Part shown: positions 1 through 12,506 of the stretch, piece by piece
How the letters are laid out: every line of letters starts with the position of its first letter
Position numbering within the stretch: the first letter of the stretch is position 1
From: Chrysomallon squamiferum
Taxonomy: Eukaryota; Mollusca; Gastropoda; Neomphalida; Peltospiridae
Reading direction: 5' to 3'
Assembly: GCA_012295275.1 (NCBI GenBank)
Contig: CM022679.1
Span: 24,973,502 to 25,037,501 of the forward strand
Length of the DNA: 64,000 nt
Position numbers and translations under genes: made by a program
The notes under the pieces: model-generated
Seen by the model: only the letters and a program-made list of their open reading frames with translations
Told to the model about the DNA's origin: nothing
Databases searched by the model: none

Positions 1-651
1 CTAAAAATTATAAAATATTCATATAATGTAAACAAGTCTATTTATAAATTGTAAATGTTTTTTAAATAGAAATAAATAAATAAAATACAATTTTTAAGGA
101 TGGATTATAGAGATGAAAATGCAGTATAGGCCATGAGACAGAGCAGAATTTGAGGGACAAAGGCTCACAGCATTTTCTTAAGAGGTCTACGTTGATAATA
201 AAATAAGAGGATGGCCATTTGAACCAAATAGCTCTCTATAATTTCCACCCTGAAAGTTCAGCACTGAACTGATGTGTTTTGTATTTGTCTATCAATTCCA
301 CATCATATTATGCATATAAACTTCAAAGGTTGACAACTAGAAGTCAAAAGATCACAGTTTTGGGTCAAGCTAAAATATTTTCAGATTTCAGCTTTAACTC
401 ATTGTCTTTTGGGACATTTGCCAAAATCAGACCTAGAAATGGCTGGGAACTCTATCAGAAAGATTTTCTTACCATTTAACGGAATTCATATTCAGCCATA
501 TAAAAAAATACTGAAATTGAAACAAACAAGCCAAGGTAAATTTTCAGAGATACTTTTATGATAATATTATTTCAGTATTAACAGACACAGCAATCTTAAA
601 TCATCAATCATATTGTATATGTTTTTATCCCCCTGTCAATTCCACATCCTA

Positions 652-685
<34 letters not shown>

Positions 686-1922
686 CTGAACAGATCGCTG
701 ATTCAAGCTAAAGTTTTTCTGACTGCAGCTTTTCCTCATCATCTGCTGGAATATTTGCCAAAATAAGAAATTGTGTCACAAGTTAATTCTAATCATTTAC
801 AGGTACCCATGCTCAGTCATCTAGAAAAATAGTGAAATTGATATGAACAAATGAAGTTAAGTTTTCCCAGGAATTGTTGATATACCATTAAATTAACTAA
901 CACTATATGGAAAGAAATAAACACTCAAAATGGTTATTATGAAGGGTTCTTGGCATTAGATACCTTTTAAGAAAATTATTATTGTTATGTATTAAAACGG
1001 GTCACCTGTTTTCTTTAATCCGATGGTACCTGCCTAAGTTCATCCTAAGATAACTTTCAAAGTGAAAACGATAGTAAACTACTCAGTATGAAGGGCTATC
1101 TACCACCTCATTTTACATAAATGGACCTATCAATGCTATGAGCCTCTGTCCATCTGTCCCTCTGGGTTGTACCAATTCAATGGAAATTTGGCCTATGTTA
1201 CATGGACTAATAAGAAAAAATGTCATTCACTCAAATACACTTACTAAAGAAAATCACAAATATATTTTATAATACTGTCATCAATCTACGATTTCTAATT
1301 ACCATTATTAGTGAATATAAGGTCAATGTGTGACTTCCTTTTCTCTCAGTGAAAAGGTAAAAGATGTCCACAACTCCTAGTCAGGAAAACCCTGTTTTTA
1401 AAACATATATCTTGTCATAATGTTACAAATGTAACTGAAAGTAGGCCAACTGAAAGACCTGTCACTGATGACAACATTCTGCAATAAAGCTCAGTACGGC
1501 TCAGTTAGATGAATATAACTTTAGGTATATTTACATTTTATTATGATTATTTGATTTCTCAGACTGTAATAAAAATCACAAATAACCTTTAATCCAGGCA
1601 GAGACAATTGTTTTGGATAGACCCTTACTGGCATGTGGAGTCTTAAGATTAAAACATGTAACCTGAAATAAACAGTTATTTGAAAATCAACAAAAAATAA
1701 ACGTTTTTTGTTGAAAGACAGCTATTGTGTTTAGTGCCTCCAATTTACACAGTACAATTATTCAAAATGTTCATGTTTATAAATTAGCTTATGCTCAGAG
1801 GTTGATTTTTGTTTTTGTGTTAGAACACAAGACAAACAGAAAATGTTTTCATGGAACTGTTTTTCTTTTCTTTCTTTTTGTATTTATAATGGAATTAGTT
1901 TCATCCATACATTACAATGATT
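1..1922. other. Gene-free 3' flank of the TRPM-like gene, with a diverged tandem duplication
   Basis: No coding segment with credible splice sites or family resemblance was found here. About 285-570 and 630-885 look like two diverged copies of one segment: both run from a 'caattccacatc' block through 'catttgccaaaat' to 'agtgaaattgat' or a close variant. A CA/TA microsatellite (653-685) interrupts the second copy. A minus-strand AATAAA lies near 1537-1542, about 380 bases below the stop of the upstream gene, and is one possible polyadenylation signal. The rest is AT-rich unique-looking sequence. Confidence 0.5.
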
Positions 1923-2202
1923 TTACTCTTCTTTTCTGACAATCTGATTACATAAGAAATTTATTACTGTAGATGTTTTTACCAGATTTCTACATTGTAA
2001 AGTTTCTTTCAGATCATTGAAACATTTTTCTAAAATTTCCTTTCTGTCCTTTTCACTGTCTCCATCCTGCTCAAACATTTTTCTGGCATGGGCTTTCACT
2101 GTATTGTCAAAATCAGGACTTGAAAAAGAAATACATTTAGCACTAATAATATATGGTTGAATTTAAATCGTCCTCAATCTTCTTCAGCATTTTATTTTGT
2201 AA

Positions 2203-2238
<36 letters not shown>

Positions 2239-5200
2239 TGTAAAAAAACATCATTGCTGTTCCAAGCTTTCTTTACTAATCAGGATATCTGAGTTTCAGT
2301 GTTGTCTTCTTTAAATTTTTCCAGTAACAGAAAGTGGTAAATAAACAATCTTTCTAATAATGTGCTTAGGCAACAGATCCCGAATTTCCTACTACAGCAA
2401 GCAATCAAACTAACAAAAACAAAATAGTAATAATCCTAACAATAATAGTAAGGGGAAGGTGAAAATAATAAAATCATAGTAGTAACAGTAGCAACAGCAA
2501 CAGCAATAACAACAAAAGTCTATCAGAAATAAGGTATGGAAACTCACTTGTTTTCACTAATGTTATAGGTTTATAACCAAGAGAGATAAAGAGTGATAAT
2601 AATGATAATAATAATAGTAAGTAGAAGAATAACTAAAACAACAAAAACAGTATATACAAAGTAAATATGGAAACTCACTCTTTTTCACTAGGTTCTGTAA
2701 GTTTATAACCTTGAGATATAAAGTCTGCTGCTCCCCCTGTTCCCTCTATGACAACAACAGGTATCTGCTGGTGGACAGATTCACGGACTGTTGCCATGGT
2801 ATTTACTCCACCCCCCACCACCAAAGTCACAATGCGAACAGGCTCTATTGGTGGAATAATATAATAAAGTTATGATTACAATAATAATAATATAATAAAG
2901 TTCTGTTACGATAAGTGGATTCAAATACTTTCCTATTTGTAGCTTTACAAACAATTCTATGTAAAAGAATGTATTTGATAATTTCACTACCACATTACAA
3001 TTCTTTATCTTGTTGTGATATTAAATTTGATTGAAAGTATCATCTTCTGTTTAATCAATGTTTTAACATGTCATAACAGTTGTTCAGTATTAAAAAAATC
3101 CTAATTTTACTAAAACTTGTGCCCTAATACTTTTCATACAAAGCATTTTATATTCTGAGGTTATGAAAATCAATTAATCACACATTTTGAAAATCATAGT
3201 GTTCTTACTCTTATTCAGAGAAAGTCTGGTTTTAACATTACCTGATTTTTTGGATATATAATTTTCAAACTTTGTTCTCAATTCTATTTTGCCTCCATAT
3301 ATATCTTCTGTCTCAGTGCCAAATAGTATGAAGTGGGAATGATTGTGATCTAATGGTGAACCTTCAGCATCCTTCTGGACATGTTCAGTGTCATATGTTG
3401 CAGGGAAGAGTCCTTTATCCTGAAATATTATTATATTTTATTCAGATCATAATATAAAAAAACAGAGTGTGCGAAAAAGAAACAGACAAACAGAGAGAGA
3501 GAGTATTTACTGTTTATTAACTTGCTGAAGTTATATCAGTTCAAAAACATATTCTGAAGTTTACCAGTATGCATATCCAAGTATAGCCAATTTAAACTCA
3601 CCTCTTCTAAAAAAGGTCTGTTGAAAACTGTTTTGAATGTCATTATACCAAGGGTAACAATTTGTTCATTTTGTTCACCAGGAGGTATATATTCATTCAC
3701 AGCTTCTCCAACCATCTTCGTAATTCCTTTTCCTGTAATAAACCAAGCTCCTACAAAATAAAATAAAAAATAAAAAAAATGAAATAAAAAAAGTAAATAG
3801 AAACAAACACACTAATATGAAATAGACAAATTTACAATAGAAATAAATAATAGAATAAATATCTCTATATTTAAACCCTTTAGAAAAGGAAAACAGTAAA
3901 TAAAATAAAACAGAAAAAATAAAGCTGATTAAAATTGTTATTCACTTTCTTAGATACAAATTAAAAATGTTACTACTAACATGTTACATTCACACAGTTA
4001 TTACAGAGGTAGAAATATTTAAAATAAAAATAAAGCTAGATATAAACTGTTTATATGTCTAATACAGTCATACTGACACTAGAAAGATAAAATGTTTAAA
4101 ATAAAAATAAAGTTGTTTACCAGTGGTGGTGGCTGCTTGACACAGTGCTTTCTTGAAAAAGCTGTACGATTTGTCCCCATCATGATCATGAAAATCTATG
4201 GCACTACCAATAACTGAGATGATAAGTTTTGGAACAGGAAGATTCCAATTTTCTGTCAAGATTTTCCAGATATTCTCTGGCTCATATTCCATAAAGGGTA
4301 CATAAAGATACTAAAGTAAGAAATAATTACACAAGTAATAACAACAACAACAAAACAGTTTAAATGGTAATAGTTACAGTTAGAATAATATAACTATATA
4401 AAACACACACACACACACACATATAAAAAATATTACCACTGCATATGAAATTATTTCAGTCAGTGGTTCTACTGTGCATACATTCCTGAATACATTAAAA
4501 AAAAAAAATTCTGTCCGACCATCAAAACATACCTTTCTATTTTTCTGATTTCAGAACAATTTTGTAATCAGCAAACAAAACTGATTAATATTATTTACAA
4601 AATAATACCTTCATGAATAAATTGTACATGCATTTGTCCATGAAAAACCAATAACATACATTATTTTTCTGATTTTTAATTGTTTTAGTAAAATGCAAAA
4701 TGAGCAAACAAAACTGTAATATTTACAGGTACAGAAGAATTTTGTACATGATCATCAATGCCTTGAAATTGATCTCTCCAAATGAATGATATGGGACTGT
4801 CTTGGTGTGTTTGTCCAGCTCCCATTTTGTATGTTATGTGTGTTCTGTATGTTTTGTATTGACATCTATTCATTTGCTTTTATGCCTTTCAATTGTACAT
4901 CACATTGACAAACATTACTTTAAATAGAAAGTATTAATAAATAATATTAAAAATCTATTTAAATTTAAAAGAAAATACCATATTAGGTACTGGCCAAACA
5001 ATTTAATCAGTTTTATGGCATATTTGAGATTATTTTACAAAAAGAAAATCCTGATTTTGCCTGCTCACATCTTTCACAAATTTATACACAGAAGCATGAA
5101 AATATACAGATTTCAAGCATTTAATTTATAGATACTGCTTACTTTTTTCCAGATTCACCCCTTGCTCAGACCTGAGTTAGGTGCCCACCCAAATTTGCTC

Positions 5201-6039
5201 TTAAGCCCAATAACTGATCAGTATTTTGAGTGCTTTCTATGAAGACTTTAATGTACAATAAAATGAGTAATTATATTCTGGGAAATGATAACACTTTTCA
5301 ACTAATTCAGACCTTACAGGCAGCTAGCTGCATATTGTGTTGGCCACTACCTACACACACCAAACACACACCGAATACTTATCACTCATAGACAGACATA
5401 CATCAGGGCTAAAAATTCATGTTTTCTGATATAATACTAAATTTGGCACATTAAAATTACTATATTTTGTTGTTATGTAAGCGCTAAACAAACATGTTCA
5501 TTTCGATTTTCTTTGTTGGCAATCTGGTTCATAGAAATGGGTCAATCCCCTCTTGACTTCAGGCCAGACAAGTCACCATAAACCACGATGTGTCGAATAT
5601 ATACGGATTGGAATGTTTTCTACGCTTTTGAAACCAGTTTAAACTAATTCTGGATAGCCAGACGATTTGTTTTAATTTTTTTTTTATTTCGGTAATGTTT
5701 TGCTCGTTGATTATTTAGATTAATAAAATTTTGGAAATATTTGACGCGAATCCAAATGGATTCGGAGTTTTATGTTTGCGCGAATCCTAGTGCGAATCGG
5801 CTTCGGAGATTCGATCGAATTTTTAGCCGTGTGTAACATGTATACCTACACACATACAAAGATGCACTCATACAAAAACACTTTAAAATCTGTACATATA
5901 TTTGTACAAATATTTGTCTTTTCGGCAGAGCATACTTATAACAAAGATGGATTTAATTTCACTCTTCATACTTAAAAAGAAAGAAAAAATAAGTTATTTT
6001 ATCAAATTATATATATATATATATACTCACTTTGTCCAT
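1923..6039 (-). CDS. TRPM-type LSDAT/SLOG domain protein, stand-alone, 295 aa
   Basis: Spliced minus-strand gene with coding exons 6031-6039, 4121-4310, 3602-3750, 3242-3419, 2679-2844 and 1923-2118. All five introns are GT-AG and the exons join in phase to 888 nt. The first exon gives only MDK, but its splice yields KYLYVP, which resembles the KYVRV-type start of the TRPM N-terminal homology region. Further hallmarks follow in order: NLPVPKLIISVIGS (about residues 20-33), TTGAWFITGKGI (64-75), LDHNHSHFILF (about 138-148), VVGGGVNTMATV (about 184-195) and IPVVVIEGTGGAADFI (about 203-218). In TRPM channels this LSDAT/SLOG region is cytosolic and thought to bind nucleotide-type ligands. Here the frame stops (…RKEE, TAA at 1923-1925) about where a channel would enter its later homology regions, and no membrane segment follows. 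The call is therefore a soluble LSDAT protein or a truncated TRPM copy. A spliced 5' leader is likely (acceptor next to 6113; another donor at 6553-6558). Confidence 0.8.
2541..2610 (-). repeat. Decayed copy of the 3' end and donor of TRPM-like exon 5
   Basis: On the minus strand this stretch repeats the end of the exon at 2679-2844: 'ggttataaac', then 'agtgaaaa', then GTGAGTTTCCATA. The offset is about 131 bases. The intervening ACA/AAC-rich sequence is also similar in both copies, so it looks like a local tandem duplication of an exon-intron junction. The duplicated donor is intact, but no acceptor serves it. Confidence 0.6.
5742..5830. repeat. Cluster of GCGAATC / GATTCG motifs in TRPM-like intron 1
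   Basis: This short CpG-containing patch lies in otherwise AT-rich intron. 'GCGAATC' occurs three times and 'GATTCG' or 'ATTCGG' several times. One copy forms a perfect small palindrome, CGAATCC-AAAT-GGATTCG. It could be a transposon end, a regulatory cluster or chance; nothing in the sequence decides. Confidence 0.35.
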
Positions 6040-6230
6040 TTCTATTTTAGGAAACTAAACCGTTGAGACTATGGAACTAAGGAGCCTTGCGAGATTCTTC
6101 TGAATTCTCTTCACTGAAATAACAAAACCCGTTTTCTGTTACTGTTGGTACTAATAATTAAATTTAAAAACTGCAAGTATAACAGTTTTAAAAAGTGTAT
6201 TCAAATTTAAAAAGGAAGGCAAAACCAACG

Positions 6231-6281
<51 letters not shown>

Positions 6282-6368
6282 TTTTTAATTTAAATACTTT
6301 TTATTACGTATAAGTAAATCCTGACTTCAGCGGTAGTAAATAACAAATTGAAAACGGTAGAAATAAAA

Positions 6369-6406
<38 letters not shown>
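6231..6406. repeat. ATT and AAT trinucleotide microsatellites
   Basis: An (ATT)n run at about 6231-6278 and an (AAT)n run at about 6370-6406 lie upstream of the TRPM-like gene. They are complementary in sequence and could pair as a hairpin with a loop of about 90 bases. Confidence 0.9.
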
Positions 6407-6552
6407 CATAACCATAATTTTTTTTTAAAAATCGCATTAAAATGATTGTTCCATAAAACGATCAACTGACAGTACTAAACACCTGCTAATGCCTTTTATG
6501 TTTTATGGTATCAGAAAACAAATCATATATTTAAATAGAAACTAATAGTTTA

Positions 6553-6660
6553 GCATACCTGATCATTCTTTGTTAATTATTTTCAGTGAAAATCCCTCAA
6601 TAATGACCATTTGCAACAATGAACATTTGGGAACAGTTTTGTAAGAAAGACTGCTTTTTC
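6553..6660 (-). promoter_or_regulatory. Probable untranslated leader exon of the TRPM-like gene
   Basis: On the minus strand, CAG followed by GTATGC (6553-6558) is a good donor. A matching acceptor (TTTCAG, ag at 6114-6115) lies just upstream of the MDK exon. This suggests a non-coding 5' exon starting somewhere near 6600-6700, placing the transposon at 6825 just beyond the transcription start. No TATA box or initiator was identified. Confidence 0.35.
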
Positions 6661-6824
6661 TTCTGTTTAAATTTAGTATCCCAGGACGATATTGGGGGAG
6701 GGGAAAAAACTAAAAACTAATAATCCATTGGCTAGTTGTTCTAAAAAGAAGCGAACATTTATGTCATAGAGTTATCGGTTCGTTGATGTAACAGGGTAAC
6801 TGGAACAAAGTAAATGTTTAGGTA

Positions 6825-7509
6825 CAGTATACCCTCACCTGTTCGCGGTTCCCCATTCGCGGCCCCGCATATTCGCGGGTTAGGCTCTTAACCCTATCGT
6901 ATCGTATGCTGGTATACCAGGCGAGCGTCATAACGTCATAAAAACAAATGCTCGGTAAACCGCACAAACAATATCAAATTTTTTCAATTATTATTGCAAT
7001 ACAGTACGTATTTTTTTTATAAATGCATACACTGTATGTACAGTGCATATTTTTTGTGACCGTGTATTAATAATGTTTTTAATTGCATATTATTACCTGT
7101 ACTGCATTTATCTTTAAATTTGTTCCACTTTCTGTCAATTCTAATACATATGTTGTACGCATAGAAAATGACTTTACGGTACAGTAATACAGTATGGGTA
7201 ACTATGCTATGCGGTGTTACTGTCCTCCTGTACTTAGGTTTCTTTCTGATTAAAATATTGTTTCAGTACAAAATTAAAATGTGTTTACATTATCATTACT
7301 ACATTAGTGAAATACATAACTGCATGCAATATTACTACATTATTACTGTATTAATGAGTAAGAGTGTCTTTAGAAAGTGTTTGGGAAGCATTTAGTACCG
7401 TATATAATCTCATAATAGACGTTTTAAAACTGCATCCAATATTCGCGGTTTTTCGCAATTCGCGGGTGGGGTAAAGAACGTAACCCCCGCGAATAGCGAG
7501 GGTTTACTG
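6825..7509. mobile_element. Non-autonomous Tigger/pogo-like DNA transposon, 685 bp
   Basis: Terminal inverted repeats read CAGTATACCCTC…TTCGCGG on the left and, reverse-complemented, CAGTAAACCCTCGC…TTCGCGG on the right. They are flanked by a TA duplication at 6823-6824 and 7510-7511. The 'CAGT…CCCTCG…TTCGCGG' style and the TA target site fit the pogo/Tigger branch of Tc1/mariner elements. Extra GCGGG-containing inverted pairs lie inside each end. The interior is AT-rich and encodes no recognisable transposase; a 75-codon open frame at 7168-7395 shows no DDE-type motif. It is probably an internally deleted or MITE-like copy needing a transposase in trans. It sits upstream of the TRPM-like gene. 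Confidence 0.8.
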
Positions 7510-7827
7510 TACTGTTTTTATCGTTTTTTTGTTTTGTTTTTTATTTTTTTTTCATTTCCAGCTTCAGTGTGTAAAAACCAGTAGTCGTAAATATCTCGAA
7601 TTAAAAATAAATAAATAAATAAATAAATTATAAAAATAAAAAAATAAATAAATAAATACTAAAAATAAACAAATAAATAAATAAAAATAAAGGTTATGCC
7701 TGCAAAGTCATTTATGTTTTCCTCTATTGTATTCAAACAAATATTGTAGAACTAAACTTTTTTGCTAAAATTTGACTAGCGTCATATCACTTAAATTGTT
7801 GTTTTCTTTTGAAAAATCTAACTGATC

Positions 7828-7876
<49 letters not shown>

Positions 7877-9689
7877 TGAGAATTCATTTTTGGTAGTTAT
7901 TTTTTTTTTATATATATATATATATAGCAAGATAGATCCTATTAACCATTGCAGGTGCATAAAACAGCAATCGGAATGAAAGAAGAATAACACTTGATGA
8001 AACCGAGATTATGAAGTATTAAACTTGAGAACAATATAATAGATGTACAACAGAAGAAATAAATATGATAAATGTTATTTTTCGGTAATACAGCTGTCTA
8101 ACAATTTGTCCGATGCGGAATAATACATAACAAATACCATATTTATTAAATAAATTACTTTATATATCTGGGTTTTTTCTTCTATACCCTGAAGTATGCG
8201 TTCTTTATTTTATGATAAAATTCTCTATGTTTATATCTTAGACGTTTAAAATTTTATTCAAACAGGGAACTATTTGTTTGAATGAACTGACGTGAGATAA
8301 ACTGTTCGCTGACTTTATTCCAGTGTCGTTGGATTAAATTACTCAATAAATTAGATAAGGTGATCGTCGCAGTTGTTTGAGTGTAAGAATATTTTCCACC
8401 AGTAGCGTGGACCAACGGGAACGATAACTCGTGACTCTGTATCTTTTGTCACCCGTGGAACACCGGCAGCAAGAAAAGTTAATACATCTAGAAATTGCAC
8501 TTTCAGTTTATTATGCACACATTTGCACAAATTTGCACAAATATAATCCAGTTTGAAAAGTTTGATTACGGCAAAAATTACAATACTGTATTAAATCTAC
8601 TGTGATATCAGTTGTCTGGAGTTTGGCTTTATTATAAACACTTAAGCATTAAATTAAGGTCTGTAATAATTATAATGATGGTGTTCATCAACTTTATGAC
8701 AATGAAAACAGTAAATAAACTGAATTATAGCATTTGTCGCTGATGTTTAGATGACAGTTTATGACTATATACAATTAGTTAATTTTTTTTTTTTTTAAAA
8801 CACGATTATCACGAACAAATAATTATATGAGTAGCAGACATAAGATATCTGTGTATAATATAGAGATATAAATACAATATAAAATAAGATACGTATATAT
8901 ATATATATATTATAGATATAGATGTATAGCTATATGGACAAATAAATATATTAAATCATAATCAAATTAGTTTTTGAAACAAAACAAATACTGAACACTA
9001 AATTTTTCCATCATATAGAAGAACCATGTATAAAGAGCAACAGGTAGCAACAAAAACATACATAGAAGACATACAAATTAAATAAAACATTTGAAGCAAA
9101 CAAAACATAATTAAAATATATATATATATATTTTAAAGTTAGTTTGGATTTGATGCTGTCAACTTGACTTGGAGGACAGAGCTAAGAGTCTACACACAAC
9201 AGTTGATGTGGCATGGACTACAATGGGCCTCTTGATGGTTTCTGCTTTAACACATTTTGTAAAAATTCTCAGATTAGGGTAAAATAATATAAAATTTTCT
9301 TTTCTTTTTTTCTTTTTTTCGTTTTTCTTTTTGGTTATTAATATCATAATTAATATTGGAGGTATTAATTGTAATTTTTGCCAAAATAAAATATATTTTT
9401 GGGGTAGGATGGGTCTTCAGTTTTTTAAACTAGATAAAAGTGGCATCAATATATTTTAAATATGTAATTTATCTTTTAGCAGAAAGTTGAACAGATTTTA
9501 GAATAGTTAACTGAGAGTCAGTCAGCATTTCCACTTTATTTTATTAAATTTTAGGATGATCAGTGAAAAAGTTAATAACTTCCTAAAGGTGCCAAAAATC
9601 ATGTAATATAAAATTATTGTAATAATTAAAGAAGTTAAATAGATTATTATGATAGATAAAGAAATTACATACAAAAGTTATTGTTATAT

Positions 9690-10090
9690 AATAAAGAAGT
9701 TATATATATTATTATAGATAAAGAAGTTACATATATTATTATAGATAAAGAAGTTACATATATTATTATAGATAAAGAAGTTACATATATTATAGATAAA
9801 GAAGTTACATATATCACTATGGATAAAGAGGTTACATATATTACTATATATAAAGAAGTTACATATATTACTATAGATAAAGAAGTTACATATATTACTA
9901 TGGATAAAGAAGTTACATATGTTATGGATAAAGAAGTTACATATATTATTATTGATAAAGATGTTACATGTATTACTATAGATAAAGAAGTTACATGTAT
10001 TACTATGGATAAAGAAGTTACATGTATTATTATAGATAAAGAAGTTACATACAAAACTGTACTAAATAAAGAAGTTAGATACATTATTTT
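9690..10090. repeat. 27-bp minisatellite (GATAAAGAAGTTACATATAT-type unit)
   Basis: About fourteen tandem copies of a unit built on 'gataaagaagttacatatat' plus a 'tattata' or 'tactatg' variant tail. Most copies are 27 bp; some are 24 or 21 bp. Because unit lengths are multiples of three, long open frames persist on both strands (DKEVTYIII-type repeats on plus). Length changes in steps of three could be chance. No splice site, start context or similarity supports translation. Confidence 0.9.
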
Positions 10091-12500
10091 TTTTAGATGA
10101 AATAATGATGTAGATTAGGGTCATTTCATACCAAAAGAACCAAATTCCAGAAAATTTTCCAATTTTGATATAATTTCACTCATTTGTGCATCTGTAGATA
10201 TGATGGACATTTGCAAAATTTTAGGATTTAGTTTTGAGATTAAGGCTGATCAAATGTAGGACATATTGCTACACTTGTGAGTATGTAATATCTTCATTTA
10301 TTATAAAGATAACGAGCTGAAATTTGCTATGTTACATATTTCATACCTCCCAGAATTTAGAAATGAACAGTTTTTGATCAGGAGACATCTAAAGTTATGA
10401 TTTTCATCATCTTATACATATATTTTTGGTATTTTTGAGGTCTTTACTTTATGATTATTTGTTTAAGATACAAACTGTTGATTGACTTGATGTATATACC
10501 TATGAATGTTTCTTCATGGAGAAGATTATCTGAATCCAGTAATATATTTTATTTAGTTAAGGTCCTGTTTTGAGAAATGAATAAACAACAGCTACAATTG
10601 TACTAAATTAAATAGTAATGATAAATTTAATTAATTACAAAATAATAAATTTAATTAGTTCAACAGTAATAATAAATTCAATAATTTCGGTTAAAAATGA
10701 TTATTAATTCTTATGTGTGAGAATTTTTGTTTTGAATTTATGAATAATGAATAAATAAATTTAATAACTAAAGTTGTAGTAGTAATAATTATTTACAGCA
10801 TGAATATTTGGATCATAATGGATCATAATTTATACAGGAAATATTAAAACACTAATTCTTAAAACGTGGATTCCTGGAAGCCATCATTTATTTATATTCT
10901 AGTACCTTTATTATTATTTATCTAGTTATTGATGATTATTATTATTATTATTATTGTTTTTATACTGTAGGTAGATTTGCAGTAATTGTGTTCTGCCTTA
11001 AATACATTTGTTAATATTTTCAGCTAATTAAAAACTGTATTTTACAACATTTTATTAACATACGTTTATTTAGCAAATTTAAAGCACATAATTATTTCTG
11101 AATTTAAATATATAATCCTGTCTATCTCTAGGTGATACTTTAGACATTGTACTTTGCAAAATCAAGTTTAACAATAACTGATCTGGTAGGCTACTACTGC
11201 ATTATAAATATTATTTAACATTTTTAGACCACTTTATATAGCTTGAACCACATCATGATGGCAATGGGTCCAGATATTCAGTATCAAAATGCTCAAAACT
11301 GGTTTAAAAATTGTCGGTAAACAACAGATTGGTAAGTTTTATGTTTTAGTGTTTAGATTGAACAACATGTTAATATATTATTTTTTATGAATTCAAACAT
11401 TTAAAAAAAAGAAGAAATAGTATAAGCTTCTTTTAAAATTTGTTCAGGTTTTATTTTCTTTAAATCAGCCACAGATTAATTACTTGTTTAGAGATGATAG
11501 TGTTGTTGTTGTTGTTGTTATGATGATTATTGTTAACAAAAGAAATTAATATAGAAGGAATAATAATGACAATGAGTACACAACTGGTTTCTATATAATC
11601 TTTCTGTTTTATGAAGGAATACCTCATTGATTATGTATATCTCTCAAACAGAAATTTTTATATTTCTAAAATATAATATGTTAAAATAATCTATTTCAAT
11701 TTACATCCACTGAAATCAATTTATTTATATATTAATTACATTAAAAATGGAAATAAATTAAAATTGAAATAATTTTTATCAGATAATAGAATATTTGTGA
11801 ACAAAACGTTTGTATAGTAAAAATATTAATAAACAAAATAAAACAGACAATTTTCTTCACTACTTACTGAAACTATTAATACAATTTTTGAAGTAAAACA
11901 TCACTCATTTCTCATCTTTATCCTTTATTGTAAAATAAATACATATATTGCACCTTTTTATTTTATTTTTTACTAAATTGCATTAGAACAAATGTATATA
12001 ACGTACAGCTCACATGGGACTGACTATATGGATACGTCTTACAATATTGTTTTTGGTTTATTTTTTTAATATATTTTTTATAATATATACAAAAAAAACC
12101 TGCATAACTCAAATAGATATTCTATTACTGATGTACTGAAACAGGGGATTCTTAATAACTTTATCAAAAATTGTTTCTTTTTAAACAGAAGAATTTCATG
12201 AAGCACTTTTGTTCACTTGTTAGGGAAACTTCTGCTATACAAACAAAATCAGTTGAAGATTCCGAAATCTTATGGACACATCTACTCCAGGAAGAGAATT
12301 GTTTTTTTAAAGATTTGTGTGCACAAAGCAGCTTCTTATGGATCAGAAAATTAAAACTTCTGAATATGTAGCTTCTTTCAACAGCTGCTGTGATTCATCA
12401 AACAGGCACGAACTCTGACTGATTATTTTATCTTGGGAAAAATGTTTATGAAAGAATAGCTCAAGCTTTAATACTGTGCATTCCAAGTAGATAATCATAG

Positions 12501-12506
12501 TTTATT
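12501..12506 (-). terminator. Candidate EXOC7 polyadenylation signal (AATAAA)
   Basis: A minus-strand AATAAA lies about 135 bases downstream of the EXOC7 stop codon at 12638-12640, a plausible 3' UTR length. In sequence this AT-rich the hexamer can arise by chance, so the call rests on position alone. Confidence 0.4.

Noticed and set aside
7168-7395. 75-codon frame with hydrophobic segments
   Set aside because: It lies inside the non-autonomous transposon at 6825-7509, has no transposase motif, and is likely chance in AT-rich sequence.
9665-10100. Repetitive 139-residue proteins on both strands
   Set aside because: Both frames are consequences of the 27-bp minisatellite; there is no start context, splicing or similarity.
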